A stretch of DNA of 64,000 bases from Nevskiaceae bacterium (GTDB taxonomy: Bacteria > Pseudomonadota > Gammaproteobacteria > Steroidobacterales > Steroidobacteraceae). The position numbers were made by a program, and so were the translations under genes. This document shows positions 49,427-57,626 of this stretch, one piece after another (position 1 is the stretch's first letter; each line of letters opens with the position of its first letter). The notes beneath the pieces are model-generated. The model was not told where the DNA came from, searched no databases, and saw only the letters and a program-made list of their open reading frames with translations. The DNA is taken from contig JACKOV010000002.1 of the NCBI GenBank assembly GCA_024234075.1, forward strand, positions 186,001-250,000, read 5' to 3'.

Positions 49427-50440
49427 TCAGCGGTCGATCGTCGCCAGCGAGCGCTCGGTGTAGCGTGCTCCCGAGGCCGGGCCTGCCGCATCGATGGTGG
49501 CGAAATCGGCTGCGTCCAGCAACAGCTCGGCAGCGGCCGCATTGATCTCCAGGTACGAGCGGCGCTTGGTGCCGGGGATCGGCACGATGTCCTCGCCCTG
49601 GTGCAGCAACCAGGCCAGCGCGACCTGCGCCGGCGTCGCCTGGTGTCGTGCCGCGACCGACTTGACCGCTTCGAGCAGGCGCTGGTTCTGGTCGTAGTTC
49701 GCGCCGACATAGCGTGGATCGTGGCGCCGGTAGTCGCTCTGGGGCAGTTCCTCGGCGCGGGCCACGGTGCCGGTGAGGAAGCCGCGGCCCAGCGGGCTGT
49801 ATGGCACGATGCCGATGCCCAGCTCGCGGCAGACCTGCACCACGCTCGGTTTGCCGCCGGGCGAGGGCTGCTCGAGGTTGCGCTCCCAGAGCGAATACTC
49901 GCTCTGCACGGCGCTGATCGGATGCACGGCATGGGCGCGACGGATGGTGTCGACGCCGACTTCCGAGAGGCCGAGGTAACGGACCTTGCCGGCCTTGACC
50001 TGCTCGGCCATGACACCGACCGTTTCCTCGATCGGCACGCTGCGGTCCAGGCGATGCTGGTACCAGAGGTCGACATGGTCGGTGCCGAGGCGCTGCAGGC
50101 ATCCTTCGAGCGCTGCGCGGACGTTTTCCGGCCGGCTGTCCTGGCCGGCGATCCGGCCGTCGACGATGCGGAAGCCGAACTTGGTGGCGATGATCGCCTC
50201 CTGCCGCCGGCCGGCAAGCGCCCGCCCGAGCAGGGCCTCGTTGCCGTACGGTCCGTAGACCTCGGCGGTATCGAAGAAATTGACGCCGAGTTCGAGCGCC
50301 CGATGGATCGTGGCGATGCCTTCGGCTTCGTCGGGCCTGCCGTACATTTCGGGCGAGCCGGCCACGCCGGTCATGCCCATCGTGCCGAGGCCGATCGCGG
50401 GGACGAGCAGTCCCTGCCGGCCGAGCTGGCGCTGCTTCAT
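49427..50440 (-). CDS. Aldo/keto reductase
   Basis: 337 residues. MKQRQLGRQGLLVPAIGLGTMGMTG is the AKR start; the catalytic tetrad is visible as Asp and Tyr in NFFDTAEVYGPYGN, Lys in ATKFGF and His in LWYQHRLD. NADPH-dependent reduction of carbonyls; most like the YajO/Tas/AKR11-13 type. Same strand and close spacing (13 bp and 10 bp) to the dehydrogenase after it and the DUF1993 gene before it, so a three-gene operon. Confidence 0.93.
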   Translation of the reverse strand: MKQRQLGRQGLLVPAIGLGTMGMTGVAGSPEMYGRPDEAEGIATIHRALELGVNFFDTAEVYGPYGNEALLGRALAGRRQEAIIATKFGFRIVDGRIAGQDSRPENVRAALEGCLQRLGTDHVDLWYQHRLDRSVPIEETVGVMAEQVKAGKVRYLGLSEVGVDTIRRAHAVHPISAVQSEYSLWERNLEQPSPGGKPSVVQVCRELGIGIVPYSPLGRGFLTGTVARAEELPQSDYRRHDPRYVGANYDQNQRLLEAVKSVAARHQATPAQVALAWLLHQGEDIVPIPGTKRRSYLEINAAAAELLLDAADFATIDAAGPASGARYTERSLATIDR

Positions 50441-50450
50441 GGCCTGCTCC

Positions 50451-50957
50451 TCAGAGGCTGCCGAGGTAGTCCTGCTTGCCGATCTCGACGCCGATGTGGC
50501 GCAGCAGGGCGTAGGTGGTGGTCACGTGGAAGTAGAAATTGGGCAGCGTCCACTTCTGCAGCAGCGGCAGCCCGTCCATCTCCAGGGTGCGGGTCCGCAA
50601 GGGGATCACGACGTGGCGGGTTTCGGCGCCTTCGAACCGTGCCGCCGGAATGCCGGCCAGGAAATCGACCGTCTTGGCGATCCGGGCACGGAGGTCCGCG
50701 AGGCTCTTTTCGTCGTCCGCAAACTTCGGCGGCTCGATGCCGGCGAGGTGGGCGGCGCCGTTCTTGGCGAAGTCGCAGCTGAACTGCACCTGACGCGAGA
50801 ACGGCAGCATGTCGGGGATCAGGCGCAGGTTCTCCAGGACGCCGGGCTGGATCTTCTTCGCGGTGACATGAGCCTCGGCTTTTTCGAGGATCCGGTCGAG
50901 GTTCTGCAGCATCGGCAGGAACAGGCCGACGGACATCGTGTGCATCGAAAGGGACAT
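50451..50957 (-). CDS. DUF1993 family protein
   Basis: 168 residues. MSLSMHTMSVGLFLPMLQNLDRILEKAEAHV and LPNFYFHVTTTYALLRHIGVEIGKQDYLG match DUF1993, a four-helix DinB-like family of unknown function; a possible metal-site His lies in FYFHVTTTY. GGAGAG upstream of the ATG at 50957. It leads the operon with the aldo/keto reductase and diverges from the LysR gene, which may control it. Confidence 0.85.
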   Translation of the reverse strand: MSLSMHTMSVGLFLPMLQNLDRILEKAEAHVTAKKIQPGVLENLRLIPDMLPFSRQVQFSCDFAKNGAAHLAGIEPPKFADDEKSLADLRARIAKTVDFLAGIPAARFEGAETRHVVIPLRTRTLEMDGLPLLQKWTLPNFYFHVTTTYALLRHIGVEIGKQDYLGSL

Positions 50958-51202
50958 GGGAATGCTCTCCTGTGGCCGCCTGCGGCGGATGGGAATGGCG
51001 CAGGGGAGCGGCAGAATCACAGATCGATCCGGCGGGCGCAATTGAGCGGGACCCATGGTTTCGGCCGCGGAACCGCACCGCTGACCGTCGTCCGGGCCGC
51101 TGTGGCCGATAGCGGCGGTGTGGTGGGCTACGGCAATACTCTCGTCTCGTTTGATGCCACTGTGCAACAATAAGCAGGTGTAAACCGCGTCTGGTTACGA
51201 TC

Positions 51203-52126
51203 ATGGCACTAATCTGGTCTCCTGCTCATATGGCGACGTTCGCGAAGGTCGTCGATCTGAACGGCTTCACGGCCGCGGCCCGGGCGCTGAAAGTCCCCAA
51301 GGCGGCGGTCAGCCGGGCGATCGCCGAGCTCGAACGGGAGCTTGGGGTCAAGGTGCTGACCCGGACCACCCGGCGCATTCACCTGACACCGGCCGGCGAG
51401 CAGTTGCTGCCGCATTGCCGCACGATCCTGGAAGCGGCCGAGCAGGTCCGGCAGCGCTCGGCCGAGTTGACCGAGCAGCGCAGCGGGCCGCTGAAAGTGC
51501 TGGCCGAGACCACCTATGGGCGGGTGCTGCTGTCGCCGCTGGTGCCGCGGTTTCTGGAGCGCTTCCCGTCGATCCCGCTCGAGGTCGAACTCGGTGAGGC
51601 GACCGACGGCGACCCGGCCGCGGATTACGACGTCGTGGTCAAGGCCGGTGCCAGCCTGGATCCGGAGCGGATTTCCAGGGTGCTGGGTGCGCCGCCGGCG
51701 GTGCTGGTCGCGACTCCGGCTTATCTGCAGCGCCACCCCTTGCCGCTGCGTCCCGAAGAGCTCGAGACCCACGAGCTGCTGACTCCCGACAGCGATGCGG
51801 GACCGCTGTTCACCTTGCGGCTGTCGCAGGGGCTGCGGCGCGCCGAGGTCGCGGTGCGGCCGAAACTCGCCGTCAACGATCCGGCATTGCTGCATGCGGC
51901 GGCGGCAGCCGGTCTCGGCATCGCGCTGCTGCCGGAGTTCCTCTGTCGCCAGGGGCTGGCCACCCAGAAGCTGCGTCAGGTGCTGCCGGACTGGGAGCTG
52001 CCGGAGCAGGCCGCACTATGTGCAATCCATCCGGCCCGGCTGGCGCAGGACGCGCGCGTGAATGCGCTGGTCGATTTTCTGGCCGCGAACATCGTACCGG
52101 CGCTGGCTCGCCCGGGTGCAAGCTAG
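51203..52126 (+). CDS. LysR-family transcriptional regulator
   Basis: 307 residues. N-terminal winged HTH (MATFAKVVDLNGFTAAARALKVPKAAVSRAIAELERELGVKVLTRTTRRIHLTPAGEQLL) of the CrgA/DsdC-like subgroup, then a substrate domain with GPLKVLAETTYGRVLLSPLVPRFL and AAGLGIALLPEFL. It is divergent from DUF1993-AKR-dehydrogenase with 245 bp between, the classic layout of a LysR target. The effector is unknown. Confidence 0.93.
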   Translation: MALIWSPAHMATFAKVVDLNGFTAAARALKVPKAAVSRAIAELERELGVKVLTRTTRRIHLTPAGEQLLPHCRTILEAAEQVRQRSAELTEQRSGPLKVLAETTYGRVLLSPLVPRFLERFPSIPLEVELGEATDGDPAADYDVVVKAGASLDPERISRVLGAPPAVLVATPAYLQRHPLPLRPEELETHELLTPDSDAGPLFTLRLSQGLRRAEVAVRPKLAVNDPALLHAAAAAGLGIALLPEFLCRQGLATQKLRQVLPDWELPEQAALCAIHPARLAQDARVNALVDFLAANIVPALARPGAS

Positions 52127-52165
52127 AATCGTCGTCGATTGTCATGCGAGACGAGAGGAACTGAA

Positions 52166-53953
52166 ATGTATCGAGCACCGGTCAAGGACGTGCGCTTCGT
52201 ATTCCGCGAGCTGGTCGACGAGTCGGCGCTGCAGGCCTGCAGTGCATTCGCCGATTACTCGCCCGATCTTGCCGATGCCGTGCTCGAGGAGGCCGCCAAG
52301 TTCGCCGACAACGTTCTCGAACCACTCTGTCGGTCCGGCGATCGCGAAGCGGCCAGATGGACGCCCGAGGGCGTGGTGACGCCGAGTGGCTTCAAGGCCG
52401 CTTACCAGCAGTACATCGACGGTGGCTGGTCGGCCCTGCGCGCCTCGGCCCACTACGGCGGCCAGGCTGCGCCGACCGTGCTGGGCACGGCGGTCGAGGA
52501 GTTCTGGGGTGGCGCGAATCTCGGCTTCAAGCTCTGCCCGATGCTGACCCAGGGCGCGGTCGAGGCGCTGGAGTACAAGGGCTCGGAGGCACAGAAGGAT
52601 CTGTACCTGCCGAAGATGGTCAGCGGCGAGTGGACCGGCACGATGAATCTCACCGAACCGCAGGCCGGTTCGGATCTGGCGGCAATCCGTACCCGCGCCG
52701 TGCCCGATGGCGAGCACTACCGCATCTTCGGCCAGAAGATCTTCATCACCTACGGGGACCACGACTACACGCCGAACATCATCCACATGGTGCTGGCGCG
52801 GATCGACGGCGCGCCGCCCGGGGTCAAGGGCATCTCGCTGTTCATCGTGCCGAAGTTCATTCCCGATGCGGGCGGCGCACCGGGCGTGCGCAACGACGTG
52901 CACTGCCTGTCGATCGAGCACAAGCTCGGCATCCACGCCAGTCCGACCTGCGTGCTGGCTTTCGGCCAGAACGACGGCGCGATCGGCTATCTCGTCGGCG
53001 AGCCGAACCGCGGCCTCGAGTACATGTTCGTGATGATGAACGCGGCGCGCCTCTCGGTCGGGCTCGAAGGCTATGCGGTCGCGGAGCGTGCCTTCCAGCA
53101 GGCCGCCGAATGGGCCCGCACGCGCGTGCAGGGCAAGCCGCCGGTGGCGGCGGCGAGCGGCCCGCTGCCGATCATCCACCACCCCGACGTCAAACGGATG
53201 CTGCTGTCGATGAAATCGCAGGTCGAGGCGATGCGTGCACTCGGCCTGTACGCGGCTTTCCAGCTCGATCTCGGCGGTGCCCATCCGGACGCCGCGCAGC
53301 GGGCTGCGGCCCAGGCGCGCGGCGAACTGCTGATTCCGATCGTCAAAGGCTGGAGCACGGAGAACGGCATCGAAATCGCCTCGACCGGCATTCAGGTGCA
53401 TGGCGGCATGGGCTACATCGAGGAGACCGGTGCCGCGCAAGCGCTGCGCGACGTGCGGATCACGGCCATCTACGAGGGCACGACCGGGATCCAGTCGAAC
53501 GATCTGATCGGCCGCAAACTGGCGCGAGACCGCGGCGCTGCGATGGCCGCTCTGCTGGCCGACATGGAGCGCGAGCTTGCGGCCATCGATTCGTCGACCG
53601 ATGCGGCGGTGCGCAGCGCGCAACAGGCGGCTCGCGAGGGCGTGGCGACCCTGCGCGCGGCGGTTGCGGTGATCCTCGAGGCGATGGCGACGGCACCGGA
53701 GCGTGCGTTCGCGGTGTCGGTGCCGTTCCTGAAGCTCTGCGGTACCGTCATCGGTGGCTGGCTGCTGGCCAAGGCGGCCGCGGCCGCGGCGCGCCGGCTC
53801 GCCGCCGGCGACGTGGACCGCGAATTCCTCGCCGGCAAGCTGGCGAGCGCGCGTTTCTATGCCGAGCAGGTGCTGCCGCAGGCCGCGGCGCTCGGCCGCG
53901 TGGTCACCCACGGTGCGGCCAGCGTGGTCGAGGTCGATGCGGCGCTGATCTGA
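52166..53953 (+). CDS. Acyl-CoA dehydrogenase, DmdC-like long form
   Basis: 595 residues, ATG at 52166 with GAGAGGAA before it. MYRAPVKDVRFVFRELVD is the signature start of the DmdC/long ACAD group. MNLTEPQAGSDL (FAD), QKIFITYGDHDY and the catalytic Glu in TAIYEGTTGIQSNDLIGRK (about residue 436) are intact. A C-terminal extension of about 150 residues, including an ACDH_C domain, follows. It oxidises an acyl-CoA to the 2-enoyl form. DmdC itself acts on 3-methylmercaptopropionyl-CoA, but many homologs do not; the substrate here is open. Confidence 0.9.
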   Translation: MYRAPVKDVRFVFRELVDESALQACSAFADYSPDLADAVLEEAAKFADNVLEPLCRSGDREAARWTPEGVVTPSGFKAAYQQYIDGGWSALRASAHYGGQAAPTVLGTAVEEFWGGANLGFKLCPMLTQGAVEALEYKGSEAQKDLYLPKMVSGEWTGTMNLTEPQAGSDLAAIRTRAVPDGEHYRIFGQKIFITYGDHDYTPNIIHMVLARIDGAPPGVKGISLFIVPKFIPDAGGAPGVRNDVHCLSIEHKLGIHASPTCVLAFGQNDGAIGYLVGEPNRGLEYMFVMMNAARLSVGLEGYAVAERAFQQAAEWARTRVQGKPPVAAASGPLPIIHHPDVKRMLLSMKSQVEAMRALGLYAAFQLDLGGAHPDAAQRAAAQARGELLIPIVKGWSTENGIEIASTGIQVHGGMGYIEETGAAQALRDVRITAIYEGTTGIQSNDLIGRKLARDRGAAMAALLADMERELAAIDSSTDAAVRSAQQAAREGVATLRAAVAVILEAMATAPERAFAVSVPFLKLCGTVIGGWLLAKAAAAAARRLAAGDVDREFLAGKLASARFYAEQVLPQAAALGRVVTHGAASVVEVDAALI

Positions 53954-53981
53954 GCCCGGCAGCAGCAACACGGAGAGTGCG

Positions 53982-54929
53982 ATGAGCATGCAGCGGCGCG
54001 AAATTCTCAAGGCCGGCGTCACCGCCGCGGCAGCGGCGATGACGGGTGCCGCGGCCTGGTCGCAGGCCGCTGTGGCGCAGACCGGTCCTGCCGCCAAGGC
54101 CGGCGGCTTGCTTCGTCGCGCCATTCCGTCCTCGGGGGAGATGCTGCCGGTCATCGGCCTCGGTACTTCGGGACCGTTCGAGGTCGGGCCGGATCCGGTG
54201 GTCCGCGCCCCGCTGGCCGAGGTGCTGGAAGGCTTGTTTGCCGGTGGCGCGACCCTGATCGACACCTCGCCGATGTATTCCACCGCCGAGACCGTGCTCG
54301 GCGAGCTGCTGACTCCGGCGATGCAGCAGCGTGCCTTCGTCGCCACCAAGGTCTGGACCCGCGGCGAACAGGAAGGGCGCGCGCAGATCGCCCGCTCCGC
54401 GCAACTGATGCAGCGCAAGGTGCTCGATCTCGTGCAGGTGCACAACCTGCTCGATCTCGAGGTGCAGTTGAAGACGCTGCGGCGCCTGAAGGAAGAGGGC
54501 GTGGTGCGCTACATCGGCATCACCCATTACACGGTGCCGGCGCAGGCCGAGCTGGCGGCGATCGTGCAGCGCGAGCCGCTCGATTTCGTGCAGTTCAACT
54601 ACTCGGCCACCACGCCCGAGGCCGAGCAGCGCCTGCTGCCGCTGTGCGCGGATCGCGGGGTCGCGACGCTGGTCAACCGCGCGTTCGACGACGGCAAGGT
54701 GTTCGCCCGCTTGAAGGGCCGGCCGCTGCCGCCCTGGGCGGCGGAGATCGACTGCAGCAGCTGGGCGCAACTGTTGCTGAAGTTCGTCATTTCCCACCCC
54801 GCCGTAACCTGCGTGATTCCGGCAACCGGCAAGCTCCGCAACCTGCAGGACAACCTCGCCGGCGGGCGCGGCCGTCTGCCCGATGCCGCCTTGCGCAAGG
54901 CGATCGTGGCCGCAGTGACGGCAGCCTGA
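53982..54929 (+). CDS. Tat-exported aldo/keto reductase
   Basis: 315 residues. QRREILKAGVTAAAAAMTGAAAWSQAA is a twin-arginine signal (RREIL). The AKR barrel follows, with LIDTSPMYSTAE (Asp, Tyr), VATKVWT (Lys) and LVQVHNLLD (His). A periplasmic AKR is consistent with Tat export of a folded, cofactor-loaded enzyme. It follows the acyl-CoA dehydrogenase by 28 bp. Confidence 0.88.
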   Translation: MSMQRREILKAGVTAAAAAMTGAAAWSQAAVAQTGPAAKAGGLLRRAIPSSGEMLPVIGLGTSGPFEVGPDPVVRAPLAEVLEGLFAGGATLIDTSPMYSTAETVLGELLTPAMQQRAFVATKVWTRGEQEGRAQIARSAQLMQRKVLDLVQVHNLLDLEVQLKTLRRLKEEGVVRYIGITHYTVPAQAELAAIVQREPLDFVQFNYSATTPEAEQRLLPLCADRGVATLVNRAFDDGKVFARLKGRPLPPWAAEIDCSSWAQLLLKFVISHPAVTCVIPATGKLRNLQDNLAGGRGRLPDAALRKAIVAAVTAA

Positions 54930-54993
54930 ACGGTCCGCCGGTGCCGGACCACCAGGACCGCGGTTTGCGGATGGCGCAGGAATCGCCGGCGGC

Positions 54994-55686
54994 ATGATTT
55001 CCCTGCTGCGCGAGAAGCTGCTCGAAGTCCTGAAGGCGGTTGCGCCGCTGATCCTGACCGTGTGCCTGCTGCAGTTCACGCTGGTGCATGCGCCATTCGA
55101 ACTGTTCGCCCGGTTCCTCGTCGGCTCGGTGCTGGCGATCGTCGGCATGTGGCTGCTGTTCGTCGGCATCGATCTGGGGGTGCTGCCGATGGGGCGCTAC
55201 ATCGGCGCGGCACTGCCGAAGAAAGGCTCGATCCTGCTGATCATGGGAGTCGCATTCGCGATCGGATTCGCGACCACGATTCCCGAGCCGGATGTGCTGG
55301 TGCTGTCGGACCAGGTCGATACGGCGTCGGGCGGCGGCATTTCCGGCACGACCGTGATGTATGCGATCGCGCTCGGGGTGGCGGCGATGACCGCCATCGC
55401 CATGGTGCGCATCGTTCTCGGCTGGCCCTTGCGCTATCTGCTTACGGCCAGCTACCTGCTCGCGCTGGCGCTGGCCGCGTTCGCACCGCCGCAGTTCGTG
55501 TCGCTGGCGTTCGACGGCGGCAGCGTGACGACCGGCGTATTGTCCGCGCCGGTCATCATCGCGATCGCGATCGGCGTCAGCTCGGTGCTGGCCGGCCGAT
55601 CGGCGGTATCCGACGGTTTCGGGATCGTGGGGTTCGCGTCCATCGGCCCGATCATCGCGATCCTGGCGATGGGGCTGCTGCGGTGA
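54994..55686 (+). CDS. DUF1538 membrane protein, first copy
   Basis: 230 residues, six or seven hydrophobic helices. LKAVAPLILTVCLLQF, GVLPMGRYIGAALPKKGSILLIMGVAFAIGFATTIPEPDVLVLSDQV and FGIVGFASIGPIIAILAMGLL match DUF1538. Family function unknown; probably a transporter half. Ends in a GTGA overlap with the second copy, so the pair is translated together and may form a heterodimer. Confidence 0.88.
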   Translation: MISLLREKLLEVLKAVAPLILTVCLLQFTLVHAPFELFARFLVGSVLAIVGMWLLFVGIDLGVLPMGRYIGAALPKKGSILLIMGVAFAIGFATTIPEPDVLVLSDQVDTASGGGISGTTVMYAIALGVAAMTAIAMVRIVLGWPLRYLLTASYLLALALAAFAPPQFVSLAFDGGSVTTGVLSAPVIIAIAIGVSSVLAGRSAVSDGFGIVGFASIGPIIAILAMGLLR

Positions 55687-56420
55687 CCGATCCGTCGTGG
55701 CTGCAGGAGTTCATCACCGTCGGCCGCGGCGTCGTCATCGCGGTGACGCCGCTGGTGCTGCTGTTCCTGCTGTTCCAGATATTTTTGTTGCGACTGCCGT
55801 TGCAGCAGGTCGCGGATGTCCTGAAGGGCGTGTTGATCGCGGCAGCAGGGTTGTTCCTGTTCCTGGTCGGCGTCGGGATCGCCTTCCTGCCGTTCGGGCG
55901 CGCCGTGGGCGAGGCCCTGGGAAGGCTGGATCACGATCTCCTGTTCGTGGCCTTCGGGGCCTTGCTGGGCCTGCTCACCGCCTGGGGCGAGCCTGCGGTC
56001 CGGGTGCTGGCCGATCAGGTCGAGGAGGCGTCCAACGGTTCGATCCGGCGCAGCATGGTGCTGCCTGCCATCTGTATCGGCGTCGCGGTCTGGGTCGGGG
56101 TCGGCATGCTGCGGATCAGCCAGGGTATTCCGCTGCTCTGGCTGCTGGCCCCGGGCTATGGTCTGGTGATCGTGCTGATGTGGTTCTGCCGGCAGGAATT
56201 CGTCGCCATCGCCATCGATGCCGGCGGCGTCGCCACCGGTCCGCTCGCCAACTCCTTCCTGCTGGCGCTCGCCCTGGGCGCGTCGGCCGCGGTCGGCAAT
56301 CAGGACCCGATTCTCAGCGGTTTCGGACTGGTGTCGCTGATCGCGCTGGCGCCCATCATGTCGGTCATAGTGCTCGGACTTCTGGTCGAGCTGAAAATGC
56401 GCAAACACCTGGAGCGATGA
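55683..56420 (+). CDS. DUF1538 membrane protein, second copy
   Basis: 245 residues from the GTG at 55683. Shares the plan of the first copy: VVIAVTPLVLLFLLFQIFLLRLP, GIAFLPFGRAVGEALGRL, LLTAWGEPAVRVLADQVEEASNGSI, GFGLVSLIALAPIMSVIVLGLLVE. The aligned ...EPxVxVLxDQV motifs in both copies mark the family. Some bacteria encode both as one fused protein; here they are split. Confidence 0.88.
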   Translation: MTDPSWLQEFITVGRGVVIAVTPLVLLFLLFQIFLLRLPLQQVADVLKGVLIAAAGLFLFLVGVGIAFLPFGRAVGEALGRLDHDLLFVAFGALLGLLTAWGEPAVRVLADQVEEASNGSIRRSMVLPAICIGVAVWVGVGMLRISQGIPLLWLLAPGYGLVIVLMWFCRQEFVAIAIDAGGVATGPLANSFLLALALGASAAVGNQDPILSGFGLVSLIALAPIMSVIVLGLLVELKMRKHLER

Positions 56421-56421
56421 A

Positions 56422-56751
56422 ATGCTCGACCCACGCTTGATCGTCAGCATCGTGCGCAAAGGATGGGGAGACTCCGTGCTGGAGGCCACCATGCAGGCCG
56501 GCGCCCACGGCGGCACGGTGCTGTGCGGGCGCGGCATCGGCCGCAACGAACAGCAGCGGGTGTTCGGTATCCAGATCGAGCCGGAGAAGGAAGTCGTGCT
56601 CAGCGTGGTGCCGGCGACGATCGCGACGGCCGTGCTGGCGGCGGCCGTGCGCGCTGCCGAACTGACCGTGCCGGGGCACGGCCTGGCGTTCGTGGTCGCA
56701 CTCGAGCAGGTCGCCGGCATCGCCCATCTGGTCGAGCCGGCGGCCTCATGA
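56422..56751 (+). CDS. P-II family signalling protein linked to DUF1538
   Basis: 109 residues, starting one base after the DUF1538 stop. RLIVSIVRKGWGDSVLEATMQAGAHGGTVLCGRGIG (the P-II start and a T-loop without the uridylylated Tyr) and PGHGLAFVVALEQVAGI (B-loop). A trimeric P-II protein likely gates the DUF1538 transporter by nucleotide or metabolite binding, as GlnK does for AmtB. Ligand unknown. Confidence 0.85.
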   Translation: MLDPRLIVSIVRKGWGDSVLEATMQAGAHGGTVLCGRGIGRNEQQRVFGIQIEPEKEVVLSVVPATIATAVLAAAVRAAELTVPGHGLAFVVALEQVAGIAHLVEPAAS

Positions 56752-56760
56752 GAAGCCCGC

Positions 56761-56796
56761 AGCCGGGCAACGCCGTGTAGCCGGGCAGCGCCGTGC
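56761..56796. repeat. Two 18-bp tandem repeats
   Basis: AGCCGGGCAACGCCGTGT (56761-56778) is followed by a copy differing at two positions (56779-56796), in the gap between convergent genes. No function evident. Confidence 0.6.
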
Positions 56797-56820
56797 AGCC
56801 GACAGGGGCTGCCGGGTCGT

Positions 56821-57177
56821 TCAGGCGTCGGGCTGTGCGGGACGCTTGCGTCTGACGCGTGTTCCGGTGGTCGATGGCGCTACGGCGGCTGTGGCCGGTG
56901 CCGCGGTCATCGCGGCTGCGGTGGTGGCCCGGGTGCGGCGCGCCCGCTTGGGTGCGGCTTGTGCTTGCGCCGGTGCCGTCACCGGCGTCAGCGCTGGCAA
57001 GGGCGCGACCTGCACGGCCACGACCTGCGCGGCGGCTTCGCGGCGCAGCTGGGCTTCGGCCTCGAACCAGTCCTGTTCGGCCGAGTCCTGCGGGCAGCCA
57101 CGGCGTTGCCAGAGTTCGTAGGCACGGGCCGCGATGGCCGCGTGGCTCGGGGTGTTCAGGGGGCGGGGATGGTTCAT
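56821..57177 (-). CDS. DUF2934 family protein
   Basis: 118 residues. The N-terminal AAIAARAYELWQRRGCPQDSAEQDWFEAEAQLRRE is the DUF2934 motif, a short helical module. The rest is an Ala/Pro/Arg-rich low-complexity tail (KRARRTRATT, RVRRKR) with a basic character. No function is known; the tail could bind nucleic acid, which is inference. Confidence 0.75.
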   Translation of the reverse strand: MNHPRPLNTPSHAAIAARAYELWQRRGCPQDSAEQDWFEAEAQLRREAAAQVVAVQVAPLPALTPVTAPAQAQAAPKRARRTRATTAAAMTAAPATAAVAPSTTGTRVRRKRPAQPDA

Positions 57178-57199
57178 TGCAGCATGCTCCGGTCAGTTC

Positions 57200-57218
57200 C
57201 CGCAGCCTTAAGCTGCGG
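57200..57218. terminator. Hairpin between DUF2934 and Dabb genes
   Basis: CCGCAGC-CTTAA-GCTGCGG, a perfect 7-bp stem, in the 155-bp gap downstream of the minus-strand Dabb gene. Confidence 0.4.
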
Positions 57219-57332
57219 ATGTGTCGGGCCAATGTCGGTGGCCCGGAATCGCCGTTGTCGGACCCTGCCGACCCGCGTCGCGGTCGCCCCCCCCTCGGGA
57301 CCGCGATCGCGCGTCGACGCAGGGTGCCCGCT

Positions 57333-57626
57333 TCAGGCTTCGTAATCGACTACACGTCGCTCGGTCGTCAGCGCACGGATCGTCAGCTTCACGGCTTCGT
57401 GTAGCGGATGATCCTGATAGCCCTGCAGGGCAGCGCGATCCACGAACTCGGAATACAACACCAGGTCGGAGGCGTTCGCGTCTTCGACGTAGTTGATGCC
57501 AACCTCGATTTTCAGCAGGCCCGGAATCCGGCCGGCCAGGTCCTCGAGCAGTGCCTTGATGTGCTCCGCGTTGGCGCGGACCGAGGGTTCCGTCCGCAGC
57601 CGCCAGGCGACGATATGCTTGATCAT
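57333..57626 (-). CDS. Dabb (stress-responsive alpha/beta barrel) domain protein
   Basis: 97 residues. MIKHIVAWRLR, LLKIEVGINYVEDANASDLVLYSEFVDRAALQGYQDHPLHEAV is the Dabb domain, a small dimeric ferredoxin-like fold. In other organisms it is stress induced or acts as a cyclase; no active-site claim is made here. Its ATG overlaps the stop of the upstream hydrolase by 4 bp, so it is translationally coupled. Confidence 0.88.
   Translation of the reverse strand: MIKHIVAWRLRTEPSVRANAEHIKALLEDLAGRIPGLLKIEVGINYVEDANASDLVLYSEFVDRAALQGYQDHPLHEAVKLTIRALTTERRVVDYEA

Noticed and set aside
52142..54445. 767-codon minus-strand frame
   Set aside because: Antisense shadow of the acyl-CoA dehydrogenase and the Tat-exported reductase.
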